Below are positions 16,814-25,049 of a DNA stretch of 60,007 bases, one piece after another; positions within the stretch are counted from its first letter, which is position 1, and every line of letters begins with the position of its first letter. Below the pieces are notes generated by a model. The model did not search any database. It was not told the origin of the DNA and worked only from the letters and a program-made list of their open reading frames with translations. The DNA lies in contig JANQKS010000037.1 of the NCBI GenBank assembly GCA_028281005.1, positions 1-60,007 on the forward strand, given 5' to 3'. A program made the position numbers and the translations under genes. This DNA comes from Pseudomonadales bacterium (lineage in GTDB: Bacteria; Pseudomonadota; Gammaproteobacteria; Pseudomonadales; Azotimanducaceae).

Positions 16814-17630
16814 TGGTTAGACGTTCGCTGGCACAGTGTTGGTCGAGAAGATCGCTCAAAGTCACCACGCTTTGCATCAGGCTGGGGCTTGGGCGGCTGA
16901 ACTGTTGATGCCCATCCACGATGTACACATTGTCCAAAGGCAACCGCTCGCGTTCCGCCGCTGCCGTGGACATCCCGCAACAAGCGGCGACGACGAGGTC
17001 GGCATTGGTAGCTAGGACAGCCTCCCACGTAGTGGTGTACGAAGCTTCGCCAGGTTTGGCCAGCGCACTGTCTACCCCCACCCATTCGAGTAAGTCTGGT
17101 ACCCAGTGTCCCGCCGCAAAAGGCGGGTCGAGCCAATCGAGGAAAGCCACGCGTAAGTTTTTGCCGTCATAACGATGACGATAAGCTGCGAAAGTGTCTT
17201 GCCAACGCCGCTGGAGCATCTGTGCCTCGCTCGCTCTGCCGATGGCGTCAGCCACTTGGCTGAAGCACGCCGGCACATCGGCCAACCGCTGCGGAGCAAG
17301 ATCAATCAACAGCGGGCGGCTCGGTAAAGTAGATACGGCCTGCATCACATCGCCGGCGGGGACGGCGCACACGTCGCACAGCGATTGACTCACCACAACA
17401 TCCGGTTTCAACGACGCCAGGGTGTCTACGTCGAGACGGTATATCGGCGCCGTGGCCGAACGGACCTGGCGGTCGATCTCGGCGCTCTTCGCCTGGGTGT
17501 CTATCCATGTGCTGGTGAGGGCGGGCAACGACGCAACGCCGCAGCTGTGGCTCACCCCGACCAGATCGCCGGCCGCACCCAGCGCTGTAATAATGTCAGT
17601 GGCGCTGGGCAGCAGCGAGACGATGCGCAC
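16806..17630 (-). CDS. BtuF-like cobalamin-binding protein without signal peptide
   Basis: This 274-residue protein begins directly with the fold (MRIVSLLPSATDIITALGAA, GDLVGVSHSC) and keeps the class III binding-protein pattern (LDVDTLASLKPDVVVSQSLC, WVPDLLEWVG, NVYIVDG). There is no N-terminal export signal, so it appears cytoplasmic, unlike E. coli BtuF. Membership in the riboswitch operon supports a corrinoid ligand. It overlaps the upstream membrane-protein gene by 35 bases. Confidence 0.85.
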   Translation of the reverse strand: MRIVSLLPSATDIITALGAAGDLVGVSHSCGVASLPALTSTWIDTQAKSAEIDRQVRSATAPIYRLDVDTLASLKPDVVVSQSLCDVCAVPAGDVMQAVSTLPSRPLLIDLAPQRLADVPACFSQVADAIGRASEAQMLQRRWQDTFAAYRHRYDGKNLRVAFLDWLDPPFAAGHWVPDLLEWVGVDSALAKPGEASYTTTWEAVLATNADLVVAACCGMSTAAAERERLPLDNVYIVDGHQQFSRPSPSLMQSVVTLSDLLDQHCASERLTNV

Positions 17631-18132
17631 GGATGTACCTCACCAGCCAAATCAAGCCAAAAAACAAGCTACCAAAAGCTAAATTCGCGGCGATCCCGCG
17701 CAGTAGGAAAGGAATACCGTTGGCGTAACACAGCCACCAACCTTCCAGCGTCGGCGGGTAAAAACCCATGACCATGGGGGTGATGTTGCTGATCAGATAA
17801 AACACCACTGCGTTCACTAGCGCAGCTGCGAATACCATACTTGGTCTGATACGCCGCAACACGGGCCCAACAGCCAAAGCCGCACTCGCGTGCCCTAGGT
17901 AAACAAAGGCCATGGCCCAGAAGCCATAAGCGCCAATCATTAAGTCCGCGGCGATAACGGTGATCAGCACGGGCACCGGCATCAGCGCGCGCGGCAGGTA
18001 TGCCGCAGCCAGCATGCCGACCGCACCAACGGTGGTGAATCCCATGTCATGGGGAAGGAGGTGGGTGACCACACCCAATACAGTAATGCCGACCAGGACC
18101 AGGCCGGTCTGCAACGCAGAAGATTGGTTCAT
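17596..18132 (-). CDS. DUF6580-like membrane protein, ECF S-component-like
   Basis: This 178-residue protein has five or six membrane helices (around 9-25, 32-47, 52-70, 78-92, 98-118, 145-165). It resembles small S-component-type vitamin transporters (MGFTTVGAVGMLAAAYLPRA, YPPTLEGWWLCYANGIPFLL). It is the first gene after a cobalamin riboswitch and overlaps the BtuF-like gene. I infer it carries a corrinoid, a precursor or cobalt across the inner membrane. No ECF ATPase genes are in the window. Confidence 0.8.
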   Translation of the reverse strand: MNQSSALQTGLVLVGITVLGVVTHLLPHDMGFTTVGAVGMLAAAYLPRALMPVPVLITVIAADLMIGAYGFWAMAFVYLGHASAALAVGPVLRRIRPSMVFAAALVNAVVFYLISNITPMVMGFYPPTLEGWWLCYANGIPFLLRGIAANLAFGSLFFGLIWLVRYIRAHRLAAAQRH

Positions 18133-18156
18133 TAGAGAACTCCGTTGGCCGCCGAT

Positions 18157-18181
18157 CCTCGGACGGGGAAGTTAGCCGAGG
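18157..18181 (-). promoter_or_regulatory. Expression-platform hairpin of the riboswitch operon
   Basis: CCTCGG (18157-18162) and CCGAGG (18176-18181) can pair in the leader just downstream of the B12 box and about 25 bases before the start codon. It probably switches ribosome access, because no U-tract follows. Confidence 0.4.
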
Positions 18182-18345
18182 GGCCGGTCTCCGGACTGAC
18201 GAGTATTGACGGCTGCCGCCTTCCCGCCCTTTAGTTGGGCAGTGGCATAGAGGCTGCCGTCACTCGATTACCGTTGCGAGGCCAGTATCGGATTTACACC
18301 GATTTCCCGTTCACCTCCTCGGTTGTGCATAGGCTGCACCCAAGC
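18178..18345 (-). promoter_or_regulatory. Cobalamin riboswitch 1
   Basis: Read leftward, the conserved elements occur in order: GGGAA, GGTGTAAATCCGATACTG, GCAACGGTAA, GCCACTG, GGGAAGG and the B12 box AGTCCGGAGACCGGCC. This is the adenosylcobalamin-type aptamer. It precedes the operon DUF6580, BtuF-like protein, DUF5522/PP-loop fusion by about 45 bases, so these genes should be repressed when cobalamin is plentiful. Confidence 0.96.
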
Positions 18346-18406
18346 AGTATACGGCGCGCTTGGGTTGTAGTCACCGCCCTGTTGTATCTGCCTATCTGCC
18401 CTGGTC

Positions 18407-19182
18407 GTGATGGGTGGCGATGATGCCGCGAGATGTTGGGTACCATATTGCGCTCATACCCGTGTAGAGAAAGCCGTGCAGCGCACCATCAACGTTGTTA
18501 TCCGATTATTTGACCGCTACATGCCTGAGCCTTTTGCTTTTGGGGTGCTGATGACCCTGGTGGCGATGGTGCTCACCTTTGGCGCAACACAGGCAAGCCC
18601 CATGGAGATTGTGGTGGCTTGGGGTGATGGCTTGTCGTCGTTGTTGAGCTTCATCACCCAAGTCTGTCTGACCATCATGTTTGCCTATGCCTTGGGGCAT
18701 CTCGGCCCAGTGCCGAGATTGCTGCAGCGGCTTGCGGGCGTGCAGTTATTCCCACACTGCTGCAATACCCATTGTATGCGGGGATCATGGGCATTATGTT
18801 GAACACCGGCTTGATCTCGCAAATTGCGGATTTTTTTGCCACCGTTGGCACCAAGGAAACGCTGCCGCTAATTGCGTTTTTTTCCGGTGGGTTTATTAAC
18901 TTGTTTATTCCTTCGGGAGGCGCCCAGTGGGCGGTGCAGGGTCCGGCTTTCTTAGAGGCGGCACAGACCTTGGGCACGGATCCCGCGCTCATCGTGATGG
19001 GTGTCGCGTATGGTGATCAGTGGACCAACATTATCCATCCGTTTGTGCTGATACCGCTGCTCATCATGACTGGGCTGCGAGCCAGTCAGGTGTTGTCGTT
19101 TTCCTTCATCATATTTGTTGCTGCTACGGTGCCGCTTACTGCCGGTTTGTTGCTGGCGTCGTTTCTGAGCGGCGGCGCATAG
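18407..19182 (+). pseudogene. atoE: Short-chain fatty acid transporter (AtoE-type) with internal deletion
   Basis: The first frame (18407-18802) gives an AtoE-like N-terminus (LFDRYMPEPFAFGVLMTLVA, ALGHLGPVPRLLQRLAG). Homology then jumps, in another frame, to VIPTLLQYPLYAGIMGIMLN and runs to 19182 with FFSGGFINLFIPSGGAQWAV and YGDQWTNIIHPF. Family proteins are about 440 residues; here about 200 residues of the middle are missing, with a frame change near 18738-18750. The true start is uncertain; a GTG near 18476 is possible. Transport of short-chain fatty acids is probably lost. Confidence 0.82.
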
Positions 19183-19242
19183 GTGGTGGATAGTTGGCAT
19201 CGTTTTATTTAATCGCTTTATCAATGCAAAGAGAGAGACCTC

Positions 19243-19977
19243 ATGTCCGCTAATATCGTCTTATACACCGGCCCCACACCTAACGGGCGCAAAATATCCA
19301 TCGCTTTGGAAGAGTTAGCGCTTCCTTATGAAGCGCGTTATGTGGATATCCTGGAAGGTGATCAGCACAAACCCGAGTTTCGGGCGCTCAACCCCAACAA
19401 CAAATTCCCGGTCATCATCGACCCGCAGGGACCAGAAGGCCGAGAATTTGTATTGTGGGAATCCGGCGCCATCTTGTGGTACCTGGCAGAAAAAACCGGC
19501 CGCTTGTTACCCTCCTCTGGTGAGGCACGGCATTTGGTGCATCAATGGTTGATGTTTCAGATGGCCGGCGTTGGCCCCATGATTGGGCAATTTGCCCACT
19601 TTTTCTTCTACGCCAAAGACAAACACCCATACGCCATTCAACGTTATGGCGCCGAGATGCGGCGTCTGCTTGAAGTCATGGATGAACATCTGGCGACACA
19701 CGAATGGTTTGCAGGCGACAGCTACAGCATTGCTGATATCAGCATCCTGCCGTGGGTGGAGGGTGCGGTGGAAACACAGGAAAACATAGAACATCTCCAA
19801 GGCTGGGTTGAGCGGCTCAAACAACGGCCGGCGGTGCAACGCGGTTTGGATGTGGCGCGAGACCAAGTTCGGCCCGAGATTGTTGAAGGCGGTATGCAAG
19901 GATTTAACGACGAACACCGCTCGCAGCTGTTTGGTACCGCGCAATACGCGCGCGATCAGGGTAGCCGCCAGGACTAA
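19243..19977 (+). CDS. Glutathione S-transferase, YghU/YfcG-like
   Basis: This 244-residue protein has an N-terminal thioredoxin-like domain (LYTGPTPNGRKISIALEELA, NPNNKFPVIIDP, LWESGAILWYLAEKTG) and an all-helical C-terminal domain with the N-capping SYSIADISILPW. The TPNG motif and the long tail match the Nu-class YghU/YfcG group, which act as disulfide-bond reductases. A good ribosome site (AAAGAGAGAG) precedes the ATG. A small coiled-coil gene follows 37 bases later. Confidence 0.88.
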   Translation: MSANIVLYTGPTPNGRKISIALEELALPYEARYVDILEGDQHKPEFRALNPNNKFPVIIDPQGPEGREFVLWESGAILWYLAEKTGRLLPSSGEARHLVHQWLMFQMAGVGPMIGQFAHFFFYAKDKHPYAIQRYGAEMRRLLEVMDEHLATHEWFAGDSYSIADISILPWVEGAVETQENIEHLQGWVERLKQRPAVQRGLDVARDQVRPEIVEGGMQGFNDEHRSQLFGTAQYARDQGSRQD

Positions 19978-20014
19978 ACGTGAACCTTCGTAGATACGAG
20001 AAAAGGAGAGAACC

Positions 20015-20173
20015 TTGGAGCAAGACGTAGCGATTCGATTGGAAACACTGGAAGGGCATGTGGCTCGTTTGGAAGGCATCATCCATGTGATGTTGCAAGA
20101 ACTGGAATCCGGCACCATTCAATCTTCGGCGGCAGACATTCGCGCCGCGTTGCCAAAGCTGGACGACGACTAA
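20015..20173 (+). CDS. Small 52-residue coiled-coil protein
   Basis: It starts at TTG 20015 with AAGGAGAG six bases upstream and ends at TAA 20171-20173. The product, MEQDVAIRLETLEGHVARLE followed by GIIHVMLQELESGTIQSS and a tail ending KLDDD, has heptad-like Leu spacing across the first 30 residues, recalling SlyX-sized proteins. It has a strong ribosome site and coding-like composition and follows the GST gene closely, so the two may be co-expressed. No function was recognised. Confidence 0.6.
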   Translation: MEQDVAIRLETLEGHVARLEGIIHVMLQELESGTIQSSAADIRAALPKLDDD

Positions 20174-20250
20174 AAAGTAGTACTCTCGGCTGGTCTGTGC
20201 CGGCCGTGCGCATTCACATTGTGTTGACGACCCATGGCTAACATGGGGCC

Positions 20251-20814
20251 ATGAACAAAACACTTTCAGCGCCGCCCAGCAGCGCCATTGTCAACGAGTG
20301 GCTGACGCCGCTGCAATTTTCACTGTCTTTGCCGCAGCTGCCGGCGTTGGCGCGTACGCTGGACCGCGTTGGCGCTCTTGAAAAGGTACCTACATTTCCT
20401 GCGAGCGCCGCCTTGCCAGCCCACACGCCAGTGCCTCTGAGCTTTTGAGACTTATTCTTAAGGCACCCTAGAGAAGTCGCACGCGATTACCCGGATCTGG
20501 TGAAATGTGTGGTGACACTGGGTAGCCCCGTGGTAGGCGGCCCAAAATATACCGCCGTCGCGGGTATCTTCAATCGACAGCCCGGCGCCCTGGACGACAT
20601 TGAACGTGCCGTGGCGGAACGTTATGCCACGCCGCTAAAGGTGCCGGTGACCGCCATTTACTCAAAAGCAGATGGTGTGGTGGCATGGCGCGCCTGCGTT
20701 GACCAACACAGCCCTCACGTCGAACATGTTGAGGTATTCAGCTCTCACGTGGGTTTGGGTTTTGCCCCTCAGGCCTTGCGCATCGTCGCCGAGCTTTTAG
20801 CCACTTCTAACTAA
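20251..20814 (+). pseudogene. Alpha/beta hydrolase pseudogene with internal deletion
   Basis: An N-terminal frame (20251-20448) gives a plausible start (LQFSLSLPQLPALARTLDRV) and stops at 20446-20448. The C-terminal part resumes near 20472 with REVARDYPDLVKCVVTLGSP and runs through AIYSKADGVVAW to SSHVGLGFAP, ending at 20814. The nucleophile-elbow region expected just before REVARDYPDL is absent, so the gene is inactive. The junction carries a short inverted repeat, annotated separately. Confidence 0.75.
20431..20466. repeat. 36-bp palindromic insert at the hydrolase deletion junction
   Basis: GTGCCT (20431-20436) and AGGCAC (20461-20466) flank 24 A/T-rich bases exactly where hydrolase homology is interrupted. 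Length and context recall the 34-bp repeat at 13569, but the sequences share only a weak TTGA-RACTTA-like core. Confidence 0.4.
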
Positions 20815-20882
20815 CTCGCGCACTCGCACACTCGCGCCGTCACACCTTCACGCACCGGCATAGATCACGATCGCGTGACACT

Positions 20883-20899
20883 GTGTCAGACTGGTGTCA
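20883..20899 (+). promoter_or_regulatory. Candidate Pho-box-like direct repeat
   Basis: GTGTCA occurs at 20883-20888 and 20894-20899, an 11-bp period like the PhoB box. It lies 45 bases before the arsenate-export gene pair. Phosphate-responsive control would make sense for arsenate uptake stress, but the match to the CTGTCAT consensus is partial. Confidence 0.35.
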
Positions 20900-20943
20900 T
20901 CTAAGCCGTCCACACTAGGCGGCTGCTAATTGCGGAGCGAGAC

Positions 20944-21945
20944 ATGAGTGTTGCCATCGGCATCAACGGGTTTGGGCGTATGGGGCGCCTGTTTGTGCGC
21001 GCGGCTTGGGATCGGCCCGGCCTGCAGTTTAAACACGTCAACGAAATCAGCTGTGACGCCGCCGCGTCTGCCCACCTGTTGCAGTTTGATTCCGTGCATG
21101 GCACCTGGCCTATAGAGTGCGGCAGTGACGGCGACGTTATGCAGCTGGGAGATCAGAGCGTCAGTTATTCCAGCGCCGCGGACCTGTCCGCAGTGGATTG
21201 GTCGGGCTGCGACATTGTCATCGAAGCCACCGGCACACACCACAAACAGCCGGATTTGCTGCAGCAGTATTTAGAGCAAGGTGTCAAAAAAGTGCTGGTG
21301 GCCGCCCCCACAGAAGGGGTGCTGAACATGGTTTATGGGGTGAATCATGCAGACTACGATCCCGCCGCTGATCACATTGTCACCGCCGCCTCTTGCACCA
21401 CCAACTGCTTGGCGCCGGTGGTGAAGGTGATGCATGAAAAAATTGGCATTCGCCATGGCTCCATGACCACCATTCACGACATTACCAACACCCAAACTCT
21501 GGTAGACAAAGGCCACAAAGACTTACGCCGAGCGCGCGCAGCAGGGTTAAACCTCATCCCCACTTCCACCGGCTCTGCCCGGGCCATCACCAAAATATTT
21601 CCCGAGCTCACCGGCAAACTCAACGGTCATGCGGTACGTGTGCCATTGTTGAACGCCTCCCTCACCGATTTTGTGTTCGAAGCCGAGCGCCCCGTGAGCG
21701 AAAAGGAGATCAACGAACTGTTTGCCGAAGCCGCGGCAGGGGAACTGCAAGGCATCTTGGGCTACGAAGAGCGACCGTTGGTGTCTATGGATTATTTGAA
21801 CGACCCACGTTCCAGCATCATCGACGGCCCGTCCACCATGGTGGTGAACGAAACCCAGGTCAAACTGTATGCCTGGTATGACAACGAATGGGGTTATGTC
21901 TGCCGCATGGCGGACATCGCCGCTATGTTGGCTGATCATCTGTAG
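20944..21945 (+). CDS. ArsJ-associated glyceraldehyde-3-phosphate dehydrogenase
   Basis: This 333-residue enzyme has the NAD motif [15 protein letters not shown] and the catalytic SCTTN with C151, plus H178 ([10 protein letters not shown]). It directly precedes arsJ by 5 bases. In that known pairing the enzyme uses arsenate in place of phosphate to make 1-arseno-3-phosphoglycerate, which ArsJ exports. [20 protein letters not shown] distinguishes it from housekeeping GapA-like proteins only by context. GAGCGAG precedes the start. The protein is cytoplasmic. Confidence 0.92.
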   Translation: MSVAIGINGFGRMGRLFVRAAWDRPGLQFKHVNEISCDAAASAHLLQFDSVHGTWPIECGSDGDVMQLGDQSVSYSSAADLSAVDWSGCDIVIEATGTHHKQPDLLQQYLEQGVKKVLVAAPTEGVLNMVYGVNHADYDPAADHIVTAASCTTNCLAPVVKVMHEKIGIRHGSMTTIHDITNTQTLVDKGHKDLRRARAAGLNLIPTSTGSARAITKIFPELTGKLNGHAVRVPLLNASLTDFVFEAERPVSEKEINELFAEAAAGELQGILGYEERPLVSMDYLNDPRSSIIDGPSTMVVNETQVKLYAWYDNEWGYVCRMADIAAMLADHL

Positions 21946-21950
21946 CTGAC

Positions 21951-23138
21951 ATGGACAGCGGCATGCGCAACTACCTCATCGTCACCGGTGGGTATTGGGC
22001 GTTCACCATCACCGATGGCGCGATCCGCATGTTGGTGGTGTTGTATTTCCACTCCTTGGGGTATTCACCCTTTGAAGTGGCCATGCTGTTTTTGTTTTAT
22101 GAATTTTTTGGCATCGTCACCAACCTGGTGGGTGGTTGGCTGGGTGCACGCATCGGCTTAAATGCCACCATGCACATAGGTATGGCCTTGCAAGTGGTGG
22201 CACTCACCATGCTGACGGTGCCGGATGCATGGCTGTCCGTGGCCTATGTCATGGCGGCCCAAGCCCTGTCCGGTATCGCTAAAGACTTAAACAAAATGTC
22301 GGCCAAAGCCAGTGTCAAACTGTTGGTCGATGAAGGGGAAGCTTCCACCTTGTTTAAGTGGGTGGCGGTGTTGACCGGCTCGAAAAACGCGCTCAAAGGG
22401 GCGGGTTATTTTATAGGTGCTGCGCTGTTGGCCTGGTTGGAATTCCGCGGTGCTCTGTTTGTGTTGGCCGGTGTGTTAGCCGTGGTTCTGATCGCCACCA
22501 TGGTGAGCTTACCCTCTGGGGTCGGCAAGATGAGTGCCAAGCCTAAGTTCACCGAAATTTTTTCCACGGTGGCGGCCATCAACTGGCTGGCTGCGGCACG
22601 CCTGTTTTTGTTTGCCTCGCGGGACGTTTGGTTTGTGGTGGGTTTACCGGTGTATCTGTACTCCGTGTTGGGTTGGTCTTACAGCCAGGTGGGCGGCTAC
22701 TTGGCGCTGTGGATCATTGGTTATGGTGCGGTGCAGGCCGGGGCGCCGCGTTTGTTGGGGCGCGGTCGCGCGCCATCCGGACGTACGGCGCTGCTGTGGG
22801 TTGCGGTGCTGATCGCGGTGCCAGCGGGAATTGCCGCTGCCTTGCAGCAAGGTTGGGATGCAACGACGGTTGTGGTGGTTGGCTTGATTGTGTTTGGCGT
22901 GGTGTTTGCGCTGAATTCCGCGGTGCACTCCTACCTCATCCTGGCCTACTCCGAAGCTGAAAACGTCTCCATGAACGTGGGTTTTTACTACATGGCCAAT
23001 GCCGCTGGACGTCTTGCGGGTACCGTATTGTCCGGCTGGGCTTATCAAGTGTACGGCTTACCGGGTTGTCTGTGGTTTTCGGCTGGGTTGTTGGCGGTGG
23101 CAGCGCTGGCGTCACTGTTCCTGCCGGGGCGTCAGTAG
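21951..23138 (+). CDS. arsJ: Organoarsenical efflux MFS permease ArsJ
   Basis: This 395-residue transporter has about 12 helices and begins with the ArsJ-type N-terminus MRNYLIVTGGYWAFTITDGA followed by IRMLVVLYFHSLGYSPFEVA. A conserved loop, LSGIAKDLNKMSAKASVK, follows helix 4. It exports 1-arseno-3-phosphoglycerate made by the enzyme encoded just upstream, giving arsenate resistance. The start may be the ATG at 21963 (MRNYL) rather than 21951. No arsR, arsC or acr3 is nearby. Its 3' end overlaps the convergent glycosidase-like gene by 27 bases. Confidence 0.93.
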   Translation: MDSGMRNYLIVTGGYWAFTITDGAIRMLVVLYFHSLGYSPFEVAMLFLFYEFFGIVTNLVGGWLGARIGLNATMHIGMALQVVALTMLTVPDAWLSVAYVMAAQALSGIAKDLNKMSAKASVKLLVDEGEASTLFKWVAVLTGSKNALKGAGYFIGAALLAWLEFRGALFVLAGVLAVVLIATMVSLPSGVGKMSAKPKFTEIFSTVAAINWLAAARLFLFASRDVWFVVGLPVYLYSVLGWSYSQVGGYLALWIIGYGAVQAGAPRLLGRGRAPSGRTALLWVAVLIAVPAGIAAALQQGWDATTVVVVGLIVFGVVFALNSAVHSYLILAYSEAENVSMNVGFYYMANAAGRLAGTVLSGWAYQVYGLPGCLWFSAGLLAVAALASLFLPGRQ

Positions 23139-24140
23139 CGCCACGGCGATGCCACTCTCTCCGGCGATGGCGTAATACAAGTAGGTTCTGCCTTGCTCCT
23201 GGTAGATGGCCGGGTCACGCAGCTGGTTCACTTTTTGTTTAATTGCACCGCGGGCAGACGGCTCGACCGGTAAATGCCCACCTTCCCACTCGGTTTCGGC
23301 TTGCATGATTTGCGTAGCGGGCGTTTCCTGCCAAGCCTTCCAGTCGCCGCCTAAATCGATGCTGCTGTGGAGTACCGATTCCGGTGCATCGCCGGCGCGT
23401 GTGTAAAACACGTGTAGGGTCTTGTCTTGCCGCAGCAGCGCGGAGTGGCGCATCTGATTATCAAACAACCGTGGCCCTCGCTCAAAATGGGTGAGTCCAT
23501 CGGCGGAGCGGTAAAACACCCCGGGCATGGCGAGCGCGTACCACAGGTTGTCAAATTGAAATGCGCGGAAGTAAGCCAATCCTAAAATCTCTTCTTGCGC
23601 GGTGAAGTGGAGCCCATCGCTGGACACCGCCACCCGGGTGTATTGACGGCCGTCTGACTCCAAGCCGTGGTAGTACATGCGTATCTGCTGTTGCTCCGCC
23701 ACCACATGAACATCCGGCGAGGCGATGTGGGTATAAAAGGGGATGGGTTTGCCGGCTTCCACAGTCTGGCGAAACTCCGCCGGCAAGTCCGCCGGGTCCG
23801 GCGGGTCCAGGGGAAAGCCGGAATCAGCCAGGGGCAAGACACCGCCGGGGTGAACTGTGAACGGCCCGGTAGGCTCGTCAGAGAAAGCCATGCGGATGTA
23901 CTTACCTTGGTGATGGGCAAAATACAGGTAGTAACGGCCTAGCGGGGCTTCCACCCAGTCCGGCACTTTGATCAGCGAAGGACCGTTGATGTTCTCTGCC
24001 AGATCCGGGTCGTTGCTCACCTGGAGCAGCGGGTTGTTGGGTAAACGTGTGACATCAAATTCCGCCATGGTAGGTCCACCTAGGGTCGTAAGCGCGGTAA
24101 ACGTAAAGCTGAGTAGGGTCCGAAGGGTCGGTCGCATGCG
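23112..24140 (-). CDS. Secreted five-bladed propeller protein, glycoside hydrolase 43/32-like
   Basis: I choose the ATG at 24140 because it gives a clean signal peptide (MRPTLRTLLSFTFTALTTLG). The mature protein shows repeated propeller blade motifs (LGRYYLYFAHHQGKYIRMAF, YTHIASPDVHVVAEQQQIRM, YTRVAVSSDGLHF, YLYYAIAGESGIAVALL), like the clan of family 43/32 glycosidases. Acidic catalytic residues cannot be assigned by eye. It converges on arsJ and is divergent from the SDR gene. Confidence 0.7.
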   Translation of the reverse strand, partial: RMRPTLRTLLSFTFTALTTLGGPTMAEFDVTRLPNNPLLQVSNDPDLAENINGPSLIKVPDWVEAPLGRYYLYFAHHQGKYIRMAFSDEPTGPFTVHPGGVLPLADSGFPLDPPDPADLPAEFRQTVEAGKPIPFYTHIASPDVHVVAEQQQIRMYYHGLESDGRQYTRVAVSSDGLHFTAQEEILGLAYFRAFQFDNLWYALAMPGVFYRSADGLTHFERGPRLFDNQMRHSALLRQDKTLHVFYTRAGDAPESVLHSSIDLGGDWKAWQETPATQIMQAETEWEGGHLPVEPSARGAIKQKVNQLRDPAIYQEQGRTYLYYAIAGESGIAVALLTPRQEQ

Positions 24141-24227
24141 TTGAGCCTGCTGTGCAATTGGCCAATACTGCAAGGCGCAAGACGAACACGCAAACTGAAA
24201 CATTTACGAAAAACAGGGGAGAGCAAC

Positions 24228-25049
24228 ATGTCTGCACAGATTGATCAAAACGGTCCGCTTGCCGGCCGTCGGGCGTTGGTGACCGGCGCCAGCCGCGGCA
24301 TCGGCACCGCCATCGCGTATCGCCTGGCCATGGCCGGGGCAACCGTGGTGGCCACAGCGCGTACGGTGGAGGAGGGATCCAACCCTTTACCCGGCACCAT
24401 CATGGACACGGTTAACATCATTAACGGCGCGGGGGGTACAGCCCACGCGGTCGCCTGCGACCTCACTCAGGCTGACGATCGCGTGCGCTTGGTGGCGCAA
24501 ACGCGTGAATTGGTCGAGTCCATCGACATTCTGGTGAACAACGGGGCGGTCACCTTTTATTTCCCGATCAAAGATTTCCCCGACCGGCGCATGCGCTTGA
24601 TGCTCGAAGTGCAGGTGATCGCGGCCATGGAACTTGCCCAAGCGTTTCTGCCGGACATGATCGAGGCGCGCTGCGGCAATATCATCTATATCTCATCGGG
24701 TGCCGCCTTACACCCTCAGAAGCCTTATCTGCCGGCCCGCGGCGGCACGGTGTACGGCATGTGCAAAGCTGCCATGGAACGATTTAGCACCGGTCTCGCG
24801 GCGGAAGTGTATGACAACAACATCGCCGTGAACTCCATTGCGCCGGGTTTGGTGGCCACACCCGGGGCGGTACACCACAACCTCATCACCGATGCGACCA
24901 AAGACATGCAATCACCGGTAGAAGCCATCGCCGAAGCGGTGCATTACATGTGCTGCGCCAATCCTCAAGAAATCACCGGCCGAGTGGATCAAATTAAGCC
25001 GTTTATGCAGGAGTTTCAGCTGCAGCCGGTGGCGTTGATCGGCAGCTAG
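24228..25049 (+). CDS. Short-chain dehydrogenase/reductase
   Basis: The start at 24228 (MSAQIDQNG) follows GGGGAGAG; the upstream in-frame ATG at 24141 adds unlikely residues. The protein has TGASRGIG for NAD(P) binding, NNGAVTFYF, ISSGAALHPQ and the catalytic YGMCK pair. The C-terminus ends IGS. It is the first gene of the catabolic block and ends against the convergent CaiB-type gene with a 4-base overlap. Substrate is likely a hydroxy or keto intermediate of that pathway. Confidence 0.9.
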   Translation: MSAQIDQNGPLAGRRALVTGASRGIGTAIAYRLAMAGATVVATARTVEEGSNPLPGTIMDTVNIINGAGGTAHAVACDLTQADDRVRLVAQTRELVESIDILVNNGAVTFYFPIKDFPDRRMRLMLEVQVIAAMELAQAFLPDMIEARCGNIIYISSGAALHPQKPYLPARGGTVYGMCKAAMERFSTGLAAEVYDNNIAVNSIAPGLVATPGAVHHNLITDATKDMQSPVEAIAEAVHYMCCANPQEITGRVDQIKPFMQEFQLQPVALIGS

